Assembly: GCF_026339955.1 (NCBI RefSeq)
Contig: NZ_JAPEPW010000002.1
Span: 186,001 to 250,000, forward strand
Reading direction: 5' to 3'
DNA from: Streptomyces sp. NBC_01549
GTDB taxonomy: Bacteria; Actinomycetota; Actinomycetes; Streptomycetales; Streptomycetaceae
DNA: 64,000 nt
Shown: in pieces, positions 9,793-18,632 of the stretch
Position numbering within the stretch: the first letter of the stretch is position 1
Layout of the letters: each line of letters begins with the position of its first letter
Notes under the pieces: model-generated
Told to the model about the DNA's origin: nothing
The model's input: only the letters and a program-made list of their open reading frames with translations
Databases searched by the model: none
Made by a program: the position numbers and the translations under genes

Positions 9793-10770
9793 ATGCGGTA
9801 CATCAAGCTGCGTGACCTGGAGGTTTCCCGCATCGGTCTGGGCGCGATGGGCATGTCCCACGGCTATACCGGCTCGGGCACCGATGACGCGGAGTCGATC
9901 AGGACCGTGCACCGGGCGCTGGAGCTGGGCGTCACGCTCATCGACACCGCCGAGATCTACGGCCCCTACACCAACGAGGAGCTGCTCGGCCGGGCGCTGA
10001 AGAGCCGCCGGGACAAGGTGGTGCTGGCCACCAAGTTCGGCCTGGTCTCGCACGGCGGCGACGGCGCGTGGAACCTGGACTCCAGCCCGGCCAACATCCG
10101 CACCGCGGTCGAGGGCTCCCTCAAGCGCCTGGGCACAGACCACATCGACCTGTACTACCAGCACCGGGTGGACCCGAACACGCCCATCGAGGAGACCGCC
10201 GGAGCCGTGAAGGAGCTGATCGACGAGGGCAAGGTCCGCGCCTTCGGCCTCTCCGAGGCCGGCCCGGAAACGATCCGCCGCGCCCACGCCGTCCAGCCCG
10301 TCACCGCGGTGCAGTCCGAGTACTCCCTGTTCACCCGCGGCATCGAGGACCGTGTCCTGCCCGTCCTGCGGGAGCTGAACATCGGTCTCGTGCCCTTCTC
10401 CCCGCTAGGCCGCGGCTTCCTGACCGGCACCGTCCGCTCCACCGACCAGTTCGACGAGAACGACTTCCGCCGCGACAACCCGCGCTTCACCGGCGAGAAC
10501 TTCCAGCACAACCTGGCGCTCGCCGACGAGGTCAAGGCCCTGGCCGACGAGGCCGGTGCCACGCCCGGTCAGGTGGCACTGGCCTGGCTGCTCGCCCAGG
10601 GCGACGACATCGCCCCCATCCCCGGCACCAAGCGCGTCAGCCGGGTCGAGGAGAACGCCGCCGCCGATGCCGTCACGCTGACCGCCGAGCAGCTCGACAA
10701 GCTCTCCAGCCTGCCGCCTGCCGCCGGCGACACCCACACTGCGGCCCAGGCGCAGATGCTCGAACGCTGA
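9793..10770 (+). CDS. Aldo/keto reductase
   Basis: A full 325-residue NADPH-dependent aldo/keto reductase. The catalytic tetrad is visible: Asp and Tyr in LIDTAEIYGPYTNEELLG, Lys in VLATKFGL, His in DLYYQHRVDP. The C-terminal NADPH-binding segment PIPGTKRVSRVEENAAA is present. First gene of a four-gene operon facing the MmyB-type regulator, with an AGAGGGCGAG ribosome-binding region just before ATG. Likely reduces aldehydes or ketones in the cytoplasm; substrate unknown. Confidence 0.92.
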   Translation: MRYIKLRDLEVSRIGLGAMGMSHGYTGSGTDDAESIRTVHRALELGVTLIDTAEIYGPYTNEELLGRALKSRRDKVVLATKFGLVSHGGDGAWNLDSSPANIRTAVEGSLKRLGTDHIDLYYQHRVDPNTPIEETAGAVKELIDEGKVRAFGLSEAGPETIRRAHAVQPVTAVQSEYSLFTRGIEDRVLPVLRELNIGLVPFSPLGRGFLTGTVRSTDQFDENDFRRDNPRFTGENFQHNLALADEVKALADEAGATPGQVALAWLLAQGDDIAPIPGTKRVSRVEENAAADAVTLTAEQLDKLSSLPPAAGDTHTAAQAQMLER

Positions 10771-10833
10771 CCCCGCCCCGGCAGGCCGCGCTTCGCGTGG
10801 CGCCCCCGCCCCTCGTTTGGAGAAACACCTTTC

Positions 10834-11862
10834 ATGCGTGCAGCAGTGATGTACGGAGCCGGAGACGTCCGCGTCGAAAACCGGCCCGACCCGAAGATCG
10901 TCCAGCCCACCGACGCGGTGGTGCGCACGGTGGCCTCGTGCGTGTGCGGCAGCGACCTGTGGCCTTACGCGTCGATGCCCGCCACCGACACCGGCCGCCC
11001 CATGGGCCACGAGTTCCTCGGCGTCGTCGAGGAGACCGGCGCGGACGTGACCGGCTTGAAGGCCGGTGATCTGGTCGTCGCCCCGTTCACCTACAGCGAC
11101 AACACCTGCAACTACTGCGCCAAGGGCCTGCACATCTCGTGCCGCAACGGCGGCCGGTACGGCTTCGACGGTGTCGACGGTGGCCAGGGCGAAGCTGTTC
11201 GTGTCCCGTACGCGGACGGCACCTTGGTGAAGCTGCCGGTGGCCGCTGACTCCGCGCTGCTGCCGTCGCTGCTGGCGCTCTCGGACGTGATGACCACCGG
11301 CCACCACGGCGCCGTCACCGCCGGCGCCGGCACCGGCGATACGGTGCTGGTCGTCGGGGACGGCGCGGTCGGCCTGTGCGCGGTGATCGCCGCCAAGCGG
11401 CTGGGTGCCGGGCGGATCGTGCTCGCCGGCCGCCACGAAGCCCGCACCAGCCTGGGCCGTGAGTTCGGCGCCACGGACGTGGTCGCCGAGCGCGGCGAGG
11501 AGGGCATCGCCCGCATCCGCGAGCTGACCGGTGGCGTGGACAAGGTGATCGAGGCCGTCGGTACCCGCCAGGCCCTCGACACCGCGCTCGGCGCGGTCCT
11601 GGACGGCGGCACCATCAGCCGACTGGGCGTCCCCCAGTACGAGCAGGGCCCGATCGGCCCGGCCGAGTTCATGCGCAACATCACCCTGACCGGCGGCGCC
11701 AGCCCCGCCCGCGCCTACATCCCGGAACTGCTCGCCGACGTCCTGGACGGCACCATCACCCCCGGCCGCGTCTTCGACCAGACCTTCCCCCTCGACCAGA
11801 CCTCGGACGCCTACCGGGCCATGGCCGACCGCCAGGTCCTCAAGGCCCTCATCCGCCCCTGA
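10834..11862 (+). CDS. Zinc-dependent alcohol dehydrogenase (MDR)
   Basis: 342 residues of the medium-chain dehydrogenase family. Catalytic zinc ligands are visible in CVCGSDLWPY and MGHEFLGVVEE. A structural-zinc-like CNYCAKGLHISC follows. The cofactor fold has VVGDGAVGLCAVIAAKRLGAG. It starts 63 bp after the first aldo/keto reductase with a GGAG ribosome-binding site, in the same operon, so it probably interconverts related alcohols and carbonyls with NAD(P). Confidence 0.92.
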   Translation: MRAAVMYGAGDVRVENRPDPKIVQPTDAVVRTVASCVCGSDLWPYASMPATDTGRPMGHEFLGVVEETGADVTGLKAGDLVVAPFTYSDNTCNYCAKGLHISCRNGGRYGFDGVDGGQGEAVRVPYADGTLVKLPVAADSALLPSLLALSDVMTTGHHGAVTAGAGTGDTVLVVGDGAVGLCAVIAAKRLGAGRIVLAGRHEARTSLGREFGATDVVAERGEEGIARIRELTGGVDKVIEAVGTRQALDTALGAVLDGGTISRLGVPQYEQGPIGPAEFMRNITLTGGASPARAYIPELLADVLDGTITPGRVFDQTFPLDQTSDAYRAMADRQVLKALIRP

Positions 11863-11901
11863 CCACCCGCCCTCACCCGCACAGCGAAGGACAACTCCCT
11901 C

Positions 11902-12753
11902 ATGCAGACCGTCACCCTCAACAACGGCGTCGAGATGCCGCTCCTCGGCTTCGGCGTCTACCAGATCCCCGCCGAGGACACCGAGCGCGCCGTCTCCGAG
12001 GCCCTGGCCGCCGGCTACCGCCTGCTGGACACCGCCGCCGCCTACGGCAACGAGGAAGCCGTCGGCCGCGCCATAAAGTCCAGTGACATCCCGCGCGAGG
12101 AGCTGTTCGTCACCACCAAGCTGTGGGTCCAGGACGCCCCCGCCGAGGACAACACCCGCCGCGCGTTCGAGACGTCCCTGAACAAGCTGGGCCTGGACCA
12201 CCTCGACCTGTACCTGATGCACCAGCCCTTCGGCGACGTCTACGGCCAGTGGCGCGCCATGGAGGCACTCAACCGCGAAGGCCTGACGAAGGCGATCGGC
12301 GTCGCCAACTTCTACCCCGACCGACTGATCGACCTGATCATCAACAACGAGATCACCCCGCAGGTCAACCAGATCGAGACTCACCCCTTCTTCCAGCGCG
12401 CTGACTACCAGGACCTCATGCGCGAGCACGGCGTGCAGATCCAGTCCTGGGGCGGCTTCGCCGAAGGCAAGAACGACCTGTTCACCAACCCGCTCCTCGC
12501 CGAGGTCGGGAAGGCATACGACAAGTCCGTCGCCCAGGTCGTCCTGCGCTGGCTCACCCAGCGCGGCGTCATCGCCATCCCCAAGTCCGTCCGCGCCGAA
12601 CGCATGGCCGAGAACATCGACGTCTTCGACTTCGAGCTCACCGACGAGCAGATGGCCCAGATCGCCACCCTCGACACCGGCAGCTCCCTGTTCTTCGACC
12701 ACCACGACCCCGAGATGGTCACCTGGCTCGCAGGGCGCCGCCTGGACAGCTGA
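11902..12753 (+). CDS. Aldo/keto reductase (2,5-diketo-gluconate reductase type)
   Basis: 283 residues, shorter than the first aldo/keto reductase of this operon and from a different subgroup. MQTVTLNNGVEMPLLGFGVY is the typical start. The tetrad residues lie in LLDTAAAYGNEEAVG (Asp, Tyr), TKLWV (Lys) and LMHQPFGD (His), and the cofactor segment IPKSVRAERMAENIDVFDFEL is present. Third gene of the operon, 39 bp after the dehydrogenase. Confidence 0.92.
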   Translation: MQTVTLNNGVEMPLLGFGVYQIPAEDTERAVSEALAAGYRLLDTAAAYGNEEAVGRAIKSSDIPREELFVTTKLWVQDAPAEDNTRRAFETSLNKLGLDHLDLYLMHQPFGDVYGQWRAMEALNREGLTKAIGVANFYPDRLIDLIINNEITPQVNQIETHPFFQRADYQDLMREHGVQIQSWGGFAEGKNDLFTNPLLAEVGKAYDKSVAQVVLRWLTQRGVIAIPKSVRAERMAENIDVFDFELTDEQMAQIATLDTGSSLFFDHHDPEMVTWLAGRRLDS

Positions 12754-12849
12754 ACGCCTCACCCACTGCCCCTCGCCGGCCGCGGGTGCCCTCAAGCGAA
12801 TGCCCGGGGCACCCGCCCGGCGTCCACGGTTCACCGGGAGCCGCCCACC

Positions 12850-13551
12850 ATGATCACGCCGCAGCCCCATGGCGCCCTGCCGGGCCGGCGCACCGTTCTG
12901 CGCGGCGCGCTGCTGACCGCAAGCGCCGCTTTGAGCGCGACCTACCTGGCGGGCTGCTCACCGTCCTCACCGCGGTCCGGCATCCCTACCGCCTCTCACT
13001 CCGCCGCGACGACCGGAAGCAACGTGAAACGAGTCCTGCTGGCCTACTTCTCCCGCCCGGGCGAGAACTACTACAACGGCGGCCGTACCGACCTGAAGGT
13101 CGGCAACACCGAGGTGCTGGCCAACAAGATCGGCAGCCGCATCACCTGCGACACCTATCGCATCCAGGCCGCCGACCTCTACCCGCACGACTACGACGCC
13201 ACCGTCCAGCGCAACGTCCGCGAGCAGGACACCGACGCCCGCCCGGCCATCGAAGGCCGCCTGCCCTCCCTCGACGACTACGACACCATCCTCCTGGCCA
13301 GCCCCATCTGGAACGTCCGAGCCCCCGTGATCATGACGACGTTCACCGAAGCCCTCGACTTCCGAGGCAAGACCGTCCACCCGGTCACCACCTACGCCAT
13401 GAGCGGGCTGGGGACCACCGAACGCGACTACGCCGCCTCCTGCCCCGGCGCGACCATCGCGGAAGGCCTCGCGGTACGCGGCGAAGAGGTCAAAGACGCC
13501 GACACCGAAGTTGAGGCATGGCTGCGACGCATCAGGTTGCCCGTCCGGTGA
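12850..13551 (+). CDS. Exported flavodoxin-like protein with Tat signal and lipobox
   Basis: 233 residues. The N-terminus has a twin-arginine motif (PGRRTVLRGALL) and a lipobox ending LAGC, so it is probably a Tat-exported lipoprotein anchored outside the membrane. The mature part is a flavodoxin: KRVLLAYFSRPGENYYNGG and VGNTEVLANKIG form the FMN phosphate loop, and SPIWNVRAPVIMTTF is typical of the family. Last gene of the redox operon. It could shuttle electrons outside the cell or reduce quinones; the role is inferred. Confidence 0.88.
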   Translation: MITPQPHGALPGRRTVLRGALLTASAALSATYLAGCSPSSPRSGIPTASHSAATTGSNVKRVLLAYFSRPGENYYNGGRTDLKVGNTEVLANKIGSRITCDTYRIQAADLYPHDYDATVQRNVREQDTDARPAIEGRLPSLDDYDTILLASPIWNVRAPVIMTTFTEALDFRGKTVHPVTTYAMSGLGTTERDYAASCPGATIAEGLAVRGEEVKDADTEVEAWLRRIRLPVR

Positions 13552-13685
13552 CCACCCCGCCGAGCACACCACGGCCCGACCGGATGGCAGGCACATTCGC
13601 TGCAGCCTCAGTGGATCTGCCACGTCGCTGGTGGGGCGACTCGTACGCCAACCCAGCCTCGATGTACTGCCCTTCTCGAAACCGG

Positions 13686-13973
13686 TCACTGACCGCTTAT
13701 GCACAAGGGTGCATGAGGAACCTGATGGCCAGACGGAAGTGTCTGCACGTCAGTCAAGCCGCAGGCCTCGGCAAGCTGGGCGGCGGCTTCCATGATGCTG
13801 CGGTCGTGCTGCTCCTTCGCTGCGATGATCCCGGCCTCACACTCGGCCAGCTTGGCGCGGCCAGCATCTGTCCCCGCCTCTTGCGCCTCTTGGCGCCGGG
13901 CTTCCGAGTAGGGGATGTTCTCCTGTGCGGCACGGTGCCGGGTGGCCTGCTTGCGCGCTCGGTTGGTCGTCAC
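13686..13973 (-). CDS. Small hypothetical protein
   Basis: 95 residues from a GTG at 13973 with AGGGAG six bases upstream. The basic N-terminus (TTNRARKQATRHRAAQ) followed by YSEARRQEAQ and an acidic/helical remainder resembles small proteins common on Streptomyces plasmids and chromosome arms. Function unknown. Confidence 0.55.
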   Translation of the reverse strand: MTTNRARKQATRHRAAQENIPYSEARRQEAQEAGTDAGRAKLAECEAGIIAAKEQHDRSIMEAAAQLAEACGLTDVQTLPSGHQVPHAPLCISGQ

Positions 13974-14474
13974 AACGACTCCCTGTCCCGGTCACGTCGC
14001 CCACGCCTGCCACCGGCTGAGAGTGCCGTTTCTTGATTGGGTGATTCGAAGAACCTTGGCCGCGGCGCCGACTGGCGTGGGCAGTTCGGCAGGGCACCGG
14101 CAGACGCTGACCTGCCGCTCTGGAGGGTAGCCGACACCACGAGGCAGTTTCATTTACCCGCGCGGGTGATGCGACACGATTGCAGATCTTCTGAGGGTTG
14201 GTCATAGGTCTGTGACCAGCAGGTTCTTCGTTGGTGGTTGATCGGGGAGGGCTCGCGCCGTGTCATTTCGGCACCGGAACATCCGAGCTGTGCTGACGAG
14301 TCGCGCCGACCAGCACGGAAGCCGCCTGCGCGAGGCGCCCCACAGGACAGACGGATGTATGACTGCGCAGGTCACGCCGGTCTTGTACGCACCCTCAGAA
14401 GATCTGCACCCGTCACAGATGTAGGTCTCAGCCGTCCGGTGGCCCGAGTTCTTTGACGGCTGATGAGGCCGCTT
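13974..14474. other. Intergenic, no gene recognised
   Basis: No frame here shows coding character or recognisable homology. It ends at the left boundary of IS3 copy A. Confidence 0.5.
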
Positions 14475-14519
14475 CCCTCTCTGTCAAAGTAGATCGAGTC
14501 AGGTATACTGGATGATTCA

Positions 14520-14966
14520 TTGAGTCGAGGGCGGAGAAGGAGTAGTGCCCGGGTGGCCAGCACGAATGACCACGGGACCCCTGATCCGCAGGTAGAAGCC
14601 CGTTCGGCCGGTCCGCGCCGGTATACCGCGGAGTACAAGGCGAGGATCCTCGCGGAGTACGAGACGTTGGACAAGAAGGGCAAGGGTGCTCTGCTGCGGC
14701 GGGAGGGCCTGTATTCGTCGCTGATCACGACGTGGCGGCAACAGCGGGACAAGGGTGCCCTGGACGCGCTCGCCGCGTCGGCCGGACGGCCGAAGGCGGA
14801 CCCCAGGGACAAGGAGATCGAGAAGCTCAAGGCGGAGAAAGCCCGCCTGGAAGCCGACCTCGCGAAGGCCCGCACCGTCATCGAGGTCCAGGGAAAACTC
14901 TCCGCGCTGCTCGACCAGTTCGCCACGGACAGCGCCCCGACCCGGAACGGCGAGAAGAACCAGTGA
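14520..14966 (+). CDS. IS3 OrfA, HTH transposase subunit (copy A)
   Basis: 148 residues from TTG 14520; GTG at 14553 after GAGAAGGAG is an equally good start. RRYTAEYKARILAEYETL and LLRREGLYSSLITTWRQQRDKGAL form the DNA-binding helix-turn-helix. A leucine-zipper-like coil follows (KEIEKLKAEKARLEADLAKA). Its stop overlaps the start of orfB (GTGA), permitting coupled translation or a frameshifted OrfAB. Confidence 0.9.
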   Translation: MSRGRRRSSARVASTNDHGTPDPQVEARSAGPRRYTAEYKARILAEYETLDKKGKGALLRREGLYSSLITTWRQQRDKGALDALAASAGRPKADPRDKEIEKLKAEKARLEADLAKARTVIEVQGKLSALLDQFATDSAPTRNGEKNQ

Positions 14967-16024
14967 CCGAAGCCCAGCTCGCGGCCGTGGCGTTCAACAC
15001 CGCCCGCAATCAGGCCCTTGAAGAGCTCAGCGGGCTGGTCGGACGCGTCCAGGCATGCGCCGCTCTCGGCGTGAGCCGTGCCACCTACTACCGCCAACAC
15101 CGCCGAAGCCCCGCCCCGGCCAAGCCGCGGCCAGAACGGCGCCGACACGCCCGCGCTCTCACACCCGAGGAGGAGATACGGGTCCTCGACGTGCTCCATT
15201 CCCTGGAGTTCGCCGACATGGCGCCCGCCGAGATCTACGCGGTGCTCCTGGACCGGGGTGTCTACCTGTGCTCGGAGTCGACGATGTACCGGCTCCTGCG
15301 ACGGCATGGCGAGGTCCGTGAACGCCGCCGCCAGGCCGTCCACCCGCCCCGGACCGTTCCCGAGCTGGTCGCCGAGGGCCCGAACCGGGTATGGAGCTGG
15401 GACATCACGAAGCTGAAGGGGCCGGTCAAGGGCGTCTACTACTGCCTCTACACGATCATCGACATCTTCAGCCGCTACACGGTCGGCTGGATGATCGCCG
15501 CCCACGAGAACAAGGACCTCGCCGAGCGGTTCCTGTCCGAGTCGATCGCCAAGTACGGTATCGAACCAGGGCAGTTGACGATCCACTCGGACCGCGGGTC
15601 CCCGATGGTCGCGCAGAACGTCGCCCAGATGATGGCCCATCTCGGCGTCACCAAGTCGCATTCGCGGCCGAAGACGTCGAACGACAACCCGTACAGCGAG
15701 AGCCAGTACAAGACCCTGAAATACCGGCACGACTTTCCCGAGCGTTTCGGATCCCTCGAGGACGCCCGGGCGTGGTGCACCCAGTTCTTCACCTGGTACA
15801 ACGAAGAGCATCGGCACTCCGGGATCGGCCTGCACACGCCCTACGACGTGCACTTCGGTCTCGCCGAGCAGCTCCGCGAGATGCGTGCCGACGTCCTCCA
15901 GACGGTCTACGCGAAGCACCCCGAACGCTTCGTCCGCAAACCACCCGAGCCTCCCAAGCTCCCCGCAGCGGCCTGGATCAACCAGCCGGCACCAGACGGC
16001 CCACTGATCCCAGCACAGCGTTAG
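14963..16024 (+). CDS. IS3 OrfB, DDE transposase (copy A)
   Basis: 353 residues. The HTH_21-like N-terminus (LGVSRATYYRQHRR) is followed by an rve-type catalytic core with the DDE triad: Asp in VWSWDITKLKGPVKG, Asp in LTIHSDRGSPM, Glu in NDNPYSESQYKTLKY. WYNEEHRHSGIGLHTPYDVH is the usual end of the core. The frame is also open upstream across orfA, as expected for programmed frameshifting in this family. Intact. Confidence 0.93.
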   Translation: MTEAQLAAVAFNTARNQALEELSGLVGRVQACAALGVSRATYYRQHRRSPAPAKPRPERRRHARALTPEEEIRVLDVLHSLEFADMAPAEIYAVLLDRGVYLCSESTMYRLLRRHGEVRERRRQAVHPPRTVPELVAEGPNRVWSWDITKLKGPVKGVYYCLYTIIDIFSRYTVGWMIAAHENKDLAERFLSESIAKYGIEPGQLTIHSDRGSPMVAQNVAQMMAHLGVTKSHSRPKTSNDNPYSESQYKTLKYRHDFPERFGSLEDARAWCTQFFTWYNEEHRHSGIGLHTPYDVHFGLAEQLREMRADVLQTVYAKHPERFVRKPPEPPKLPAAAWINQPAPDGPLIPAQR

Positions 16025-16061
16025 AACGATCTACCTGCCTTGATCGCTTTGACAGGTTCCG

Positions 16062-16108
16062 ACACGTACGCCAACATGCACTGGATGGACAACTGCGGCA
16101 ATCGCTGA
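16062..16108 (+). pseudogene. 3' tail of the split small secreted-protein gene
   Basis: Directly after IS3 copy A, the triplet aca then 44 bp finish the frame of the gene whose 5' part lies at 43123-43429 on the other strand. Joined at the aca target triplet, the codons read through TYANMHWMDNCGNR to a TGA at 16106-16108. The tail was moved here by inversion between the IS3 copies. Confidence 0.8.
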
Positions 16109-16128
16109 CGCCCGGCATCGAATCCCGC

Positions 16129-17571
16129 GGGACTGTCCTAAAGATTGTGTATGCCCCGGTGTGACCTAGATGGCATGAGGTGGGACCTCTGCCGGGAAGG
16201 ATCACCATGGGGACCAAGAGCGAGCACCCCCGCGAGGACTCGAACATCGTACGTACGGGGGCTGAGTTGGCGAGACTGGCGGAGCTGGACCGGGAGTTGG
16301 CCGGGCAGTTGGTGGCCCGGGCCCGCGCCGAAGGCGTGAATCTGGTCGGGGAGAACGGGCTGCTGAAGGGGCTGGTGAAGCTGGTCCTGGAGGGGGCTCT
16401 GGAGGGTGAGATGAGTGAGCATCTCGGCTATGAGAAGGGCGATTCGGCCGGCGTCGGGTCGGGTAACTCCCGTAACGGCACCTCGAAGAAGACGGTCCTG
16501 ACCGACGTCGGGCCGGTGGATCTTCAGGTACCGCGGGACCGGGCCGGCAGCTTCGCACCGGCCATCGTGCCCAAGCACTCCCGCCGGGTGCAGGGCTTCG
16601 ACGCGGCGATCCTGTCGCTGTATGCCAAGGGCTTGACGACTGGGGAGATCCAGGCCCATCTGTCGGAGATCTACGACGTGGAGGTCTCCCGCGACCTGAT
16701 CTCCCGGGCCACGCACCAGGTCAGCTCGGAGTTGGAAGCCTGGCGCAACCGGCCGCTGGATCGTGTCTACGCCGTCGTCATGATCGATGCCATCGTCGTG
16801 AAGGTCAGGGACGGAGCCGTCGCCAATCGTCCGGTCTACGTCGCAGTGGGCATCAATCTCGAGGGCGAGCGGGACGTGCTGGGGATGTGGGTCGGCAAGG
16901 GCGGCGAGGGCGCCAAGACCTGGATGACCTGGCTGACCGAACTCCGCAACCGCGGGGTGGAGGACGTGTTGATCGCCTGCTGTGACGGGCTGAAGGGACT
17001 GCCGGAGTCGATCCAGAACACCTGGCCGCAGGCGGATGTGCAGCTGTGCGTGGTCCACATGGTCCGCGCCAGCCTGAAGTACGCCTCCACCAAGTACTGG
17101 GCGCAGATCGCCAAGGAACTCCGCCACGTCTATACCGCCGCCAACGCGGACGCGGCAGAGGCCCGTTTCTCGGAGTTCGAGGCCGAATGGGGCACCCGCT
17201 ACCCGGCCTTGATCGGAGTGTGGCGCCGCAACTGGGAACACTTCGTGATGTTCCTCCGCTTCCCGCCCGAGATCCGCAAGATCGTCTATACGACGAACAT
17301 GATCGAGAGCCTCAACGCCCGCTTCCGCCAGGCCACCCGCCGACGTGGGCACTTCCCCGACGAGGACTCCGCTCTGAAGGTGCTCTACCTCGTCATCCGC
17401 GACCGACAGCCCAACCGCCCCAACGTCACCGGCCGCACCCGCAACTGGAAGGAGGCCATCAACACCCTCGCCGGCTTCTACGGCGACCGCGTCCTTGAGA
17501 ATCAGTAGCAACAGCACACGACACAGAAGAAGCGTCAGTACCAGGGCTTACACAAAGAACAAGACACTCCC
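16129..17571 (+). mobile_element. IS256-family element
   Basis: Terminal inverted repeats GGGACTGTCC...TTGTGTATGCCC (left, from 16129) and GGGAGTGTCT...TTGTGTAAGCCC (right, read inward from 17571) bracket one transposase gene. No 8-9 bp target duplication is seen, so its flanks were rearranged after insertion. The right end cuts an IS1380 gene. Confidence 0.8.
16207..17508 (+). CDS. IS256 (Mutator-type) transposase
   Basis: 433 residues from ATG 16207, with GGAAGG upstream. Typical family features: LGYEKGDSAGVGSGNSRNG, DLQVPRDRAGSFAP, DDE residues in MIDAIVVKVRDG, CDGLKGLPESI and TNMIESLNARFRQATRRRG. Length and C-terminal WKEAINTLAGFYGDR are complete, so probably active. Confidence 0.93.
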   Translation: MGTKSEHPREDSNIVRTGAELARLAELDRELAGQLVARARAEGVNLVGENGLLKGLVKLVLEGALEGEMSEHLGYEKGDSAGVGSGNSRNGTSKKTVLTDVGPVDLQVPRDRAGSFAPAIVPKHSRRVQGFDAAILSLYAKGLTTGEIQAHLSEIYDVEVSRDLISRATHQVSSELEAWRNRPLDRVYAVVMIDAIVVKVRDGAVANRPVYVAVGINLEGERDVLGMWVGKGGEGAKTWMTWLTELRNRGVEDVLIACCDGLKGLPESIQNTWPQADVQLCVVHMVRASLKYASTKYWAQIAKELRHVYTAANADAAEARFSEFEAEWGTRYPALIGVWRRNWEHFVMFLRFPPEIRKIVYTTNMIESLNARFRQATRRRGHFPDEDSALKVLYLVIRDRQPNRPNVTGRTRNWKEAINTLAGFYGDRVLENQ

Positions 17572-18010
17572 AGGTCAGGAAGTCGTGGGTGCCGCCTGCG
17601 GAGTCGGTGCGGATCAGCGTGCGCCGACCGTGCTGGTAGCGCTTCGGTAGTTGGGCCAGCGCCATCTTCGTCGTGGTGATGTGGTCGGTGGCGGTGTTGC
17701 TGCCCGCCTTGTCCGGCCGTAGCAGCCCTGTCACCGGCTTCCCGGCCTCGTCCGGGCCGTGGTCGGCGGACGCGGCCAGCGGGTGATGCCCGAAGGTCCG
17801 CTTCCACGTAGCTGTCGGGTCCTGCTTCGACCAGCCTGGAGACGGACGGTGGGATCGGAGGTCACCAGCCCGAACAGGGCGTCGGTGCCGGCGGGTGTAA
17901 GTGGTGCGCAGGAGGATGATCTGGTCTGTGGGGCGGGACAGCCGGGCCACGATTTGGGCAAGGTGGCGTGGGGCCGTTCGCTTGCGTGTCGGCCGATTTG
18001 AGCCACGGCG
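17572..18010 (-). pseudogene. IS1380-family transposase fragment
   Basis: On the minus strand, TGLLRPDKAGSNTATDHITT and RTLIRTDSAGGTHDFLTW match the centre of IS1380-type transposases. The N-terminal part is in other frames upstream (TPAGTDALFGLVTSDPTVRL). The gene is frameshifted and cut off at 17571 by the IS256 end. Confidence 0.7.
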
Positions 18011-18294
18011 ACCGTCAAGCGTCCGTTTGTCGAGCTTGGCTCAACATTCGCGGGGCGCGACGACCTCCGGGAGATGACGGCGCGCTCGACGGCGTTCGGG
18101 CCTTGCCGACAAGGGAGAGAACTTCTGGTTCCGCGGCTGCATCCGTAGGCCGATGGGACATCCGCCTGGGCCGCCGACGCTTACCCGTACGTGGCGCGCC
18201 ACCGCTTCGCGAGAAGCTTGTCAGTTCCAGCGGACGGCAAAAGGCAAAGGCAAGGAGATCTCTCTCCTTGCCACTCTTAACGTATAGCGCACTG

Positions 18295-18315
18295 GGGGGC
18301 TTGCGGCAAGACCCC
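18295..18315. promoter_or_regulatory. Rifamycin-associated element (RAE)-like inverted repeat
   Basis: GGGGCTTGCGGCAAGACCCC (18296-18315) is an inverted repeat with arms GGGG.CTTGC and GCAAG.CCCC around a central G. It closely resembles the RAE known upstream of actinobacterial rifamycin-inactivation genes, which confers rifamycin-inducible expression. It lies 56 bp before a glycosyltransferase stump and 313 bp before rph. Confidence 0.75.
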
Positions 18316-18371
18316 TGTGGCGGCGCAAAATCGTCGGCCGAGGCCACAACCCGCGGAAATGAGGGCACGAC

Positions 18372-18632
18372 GTGCGTGTGTTGTCGACGTATGGGGGACG
18401 CGGTGACGTCGAACCAGTGGTGGGACTGGCAGCGAGGTCGCGAGTGCTCGGGGCGGTGGTGCGGGGGTGCGCGCCGCCCGGCTGGGCGGAGCGGTCGGCC
18501 GATTCGTCAGAGGTAGGGCAGCGAGAGACGAGGACGTGCCCGACAAGAGGTTCGACAGAGCTGGAGGCGCCGGCGAATCGATCGGCCGGTGCAGTGCAAC
18601 GGGGCGCGGCTGCCTCGGAGGTATCGCGATGA
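18372..18632 (+). pseudogene. N-terminal stump of a GT1 (rifamycin-type) glycosyltransferase
   Basis: GTG 18372 opens an 86-codon frame. The first roughly 45 residues, RVLSTYGGRGDVEPVVGLA then VRGCAPPGWAER, match the nucleotide-independent N-terminal Rossmann domain of GT1 enzymes such as rifamycin glycosyltransferase Rgt. The rest of the roughly 400-residue enzyme is gone and the frame ends just past the rph start codon. Because RAE sits upstream of this stump, the original RAE-controlled gene was probably rgt, and a deletion placed rph behind its promoter. Confidence 0.65.

Larger units (their letters stand above)
14475..16061 (+). mobile_element. IS3-family element, copy A (1587 bp)
   Basis: Inner inverted repeats TGTCAAAGTAGATCGAG / (reverse) TGTCAAAGCGATCAAGG sit 7 bp inside each end. 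The 7 bp outside them (CCCTCTC left, GGTTCCG right) are shared with copy B, so the true ends are 14475 and 16061. Flanking triplets are ctt (left) and aca (right): not a duplication, but the partners of copy B's flanks. Carries overlapping orfA and orfB. All translations in every frame match copy B, so the copies appear identical. Confidence 0.9.

Noticed and set aside
10405..12870. Minus-strand frame of over 800 codons across the redox operon
   Set aside because: It spans three intact opposite genes and has shadow-type composition.
14482..16054. TGTCAAAG repeats as the outer ends of the IS3 element
   Set aside because: Seven further bases on each side are identical in both copies, and only the longer boundaries give consistent (exchanged) 3-bp duplications.
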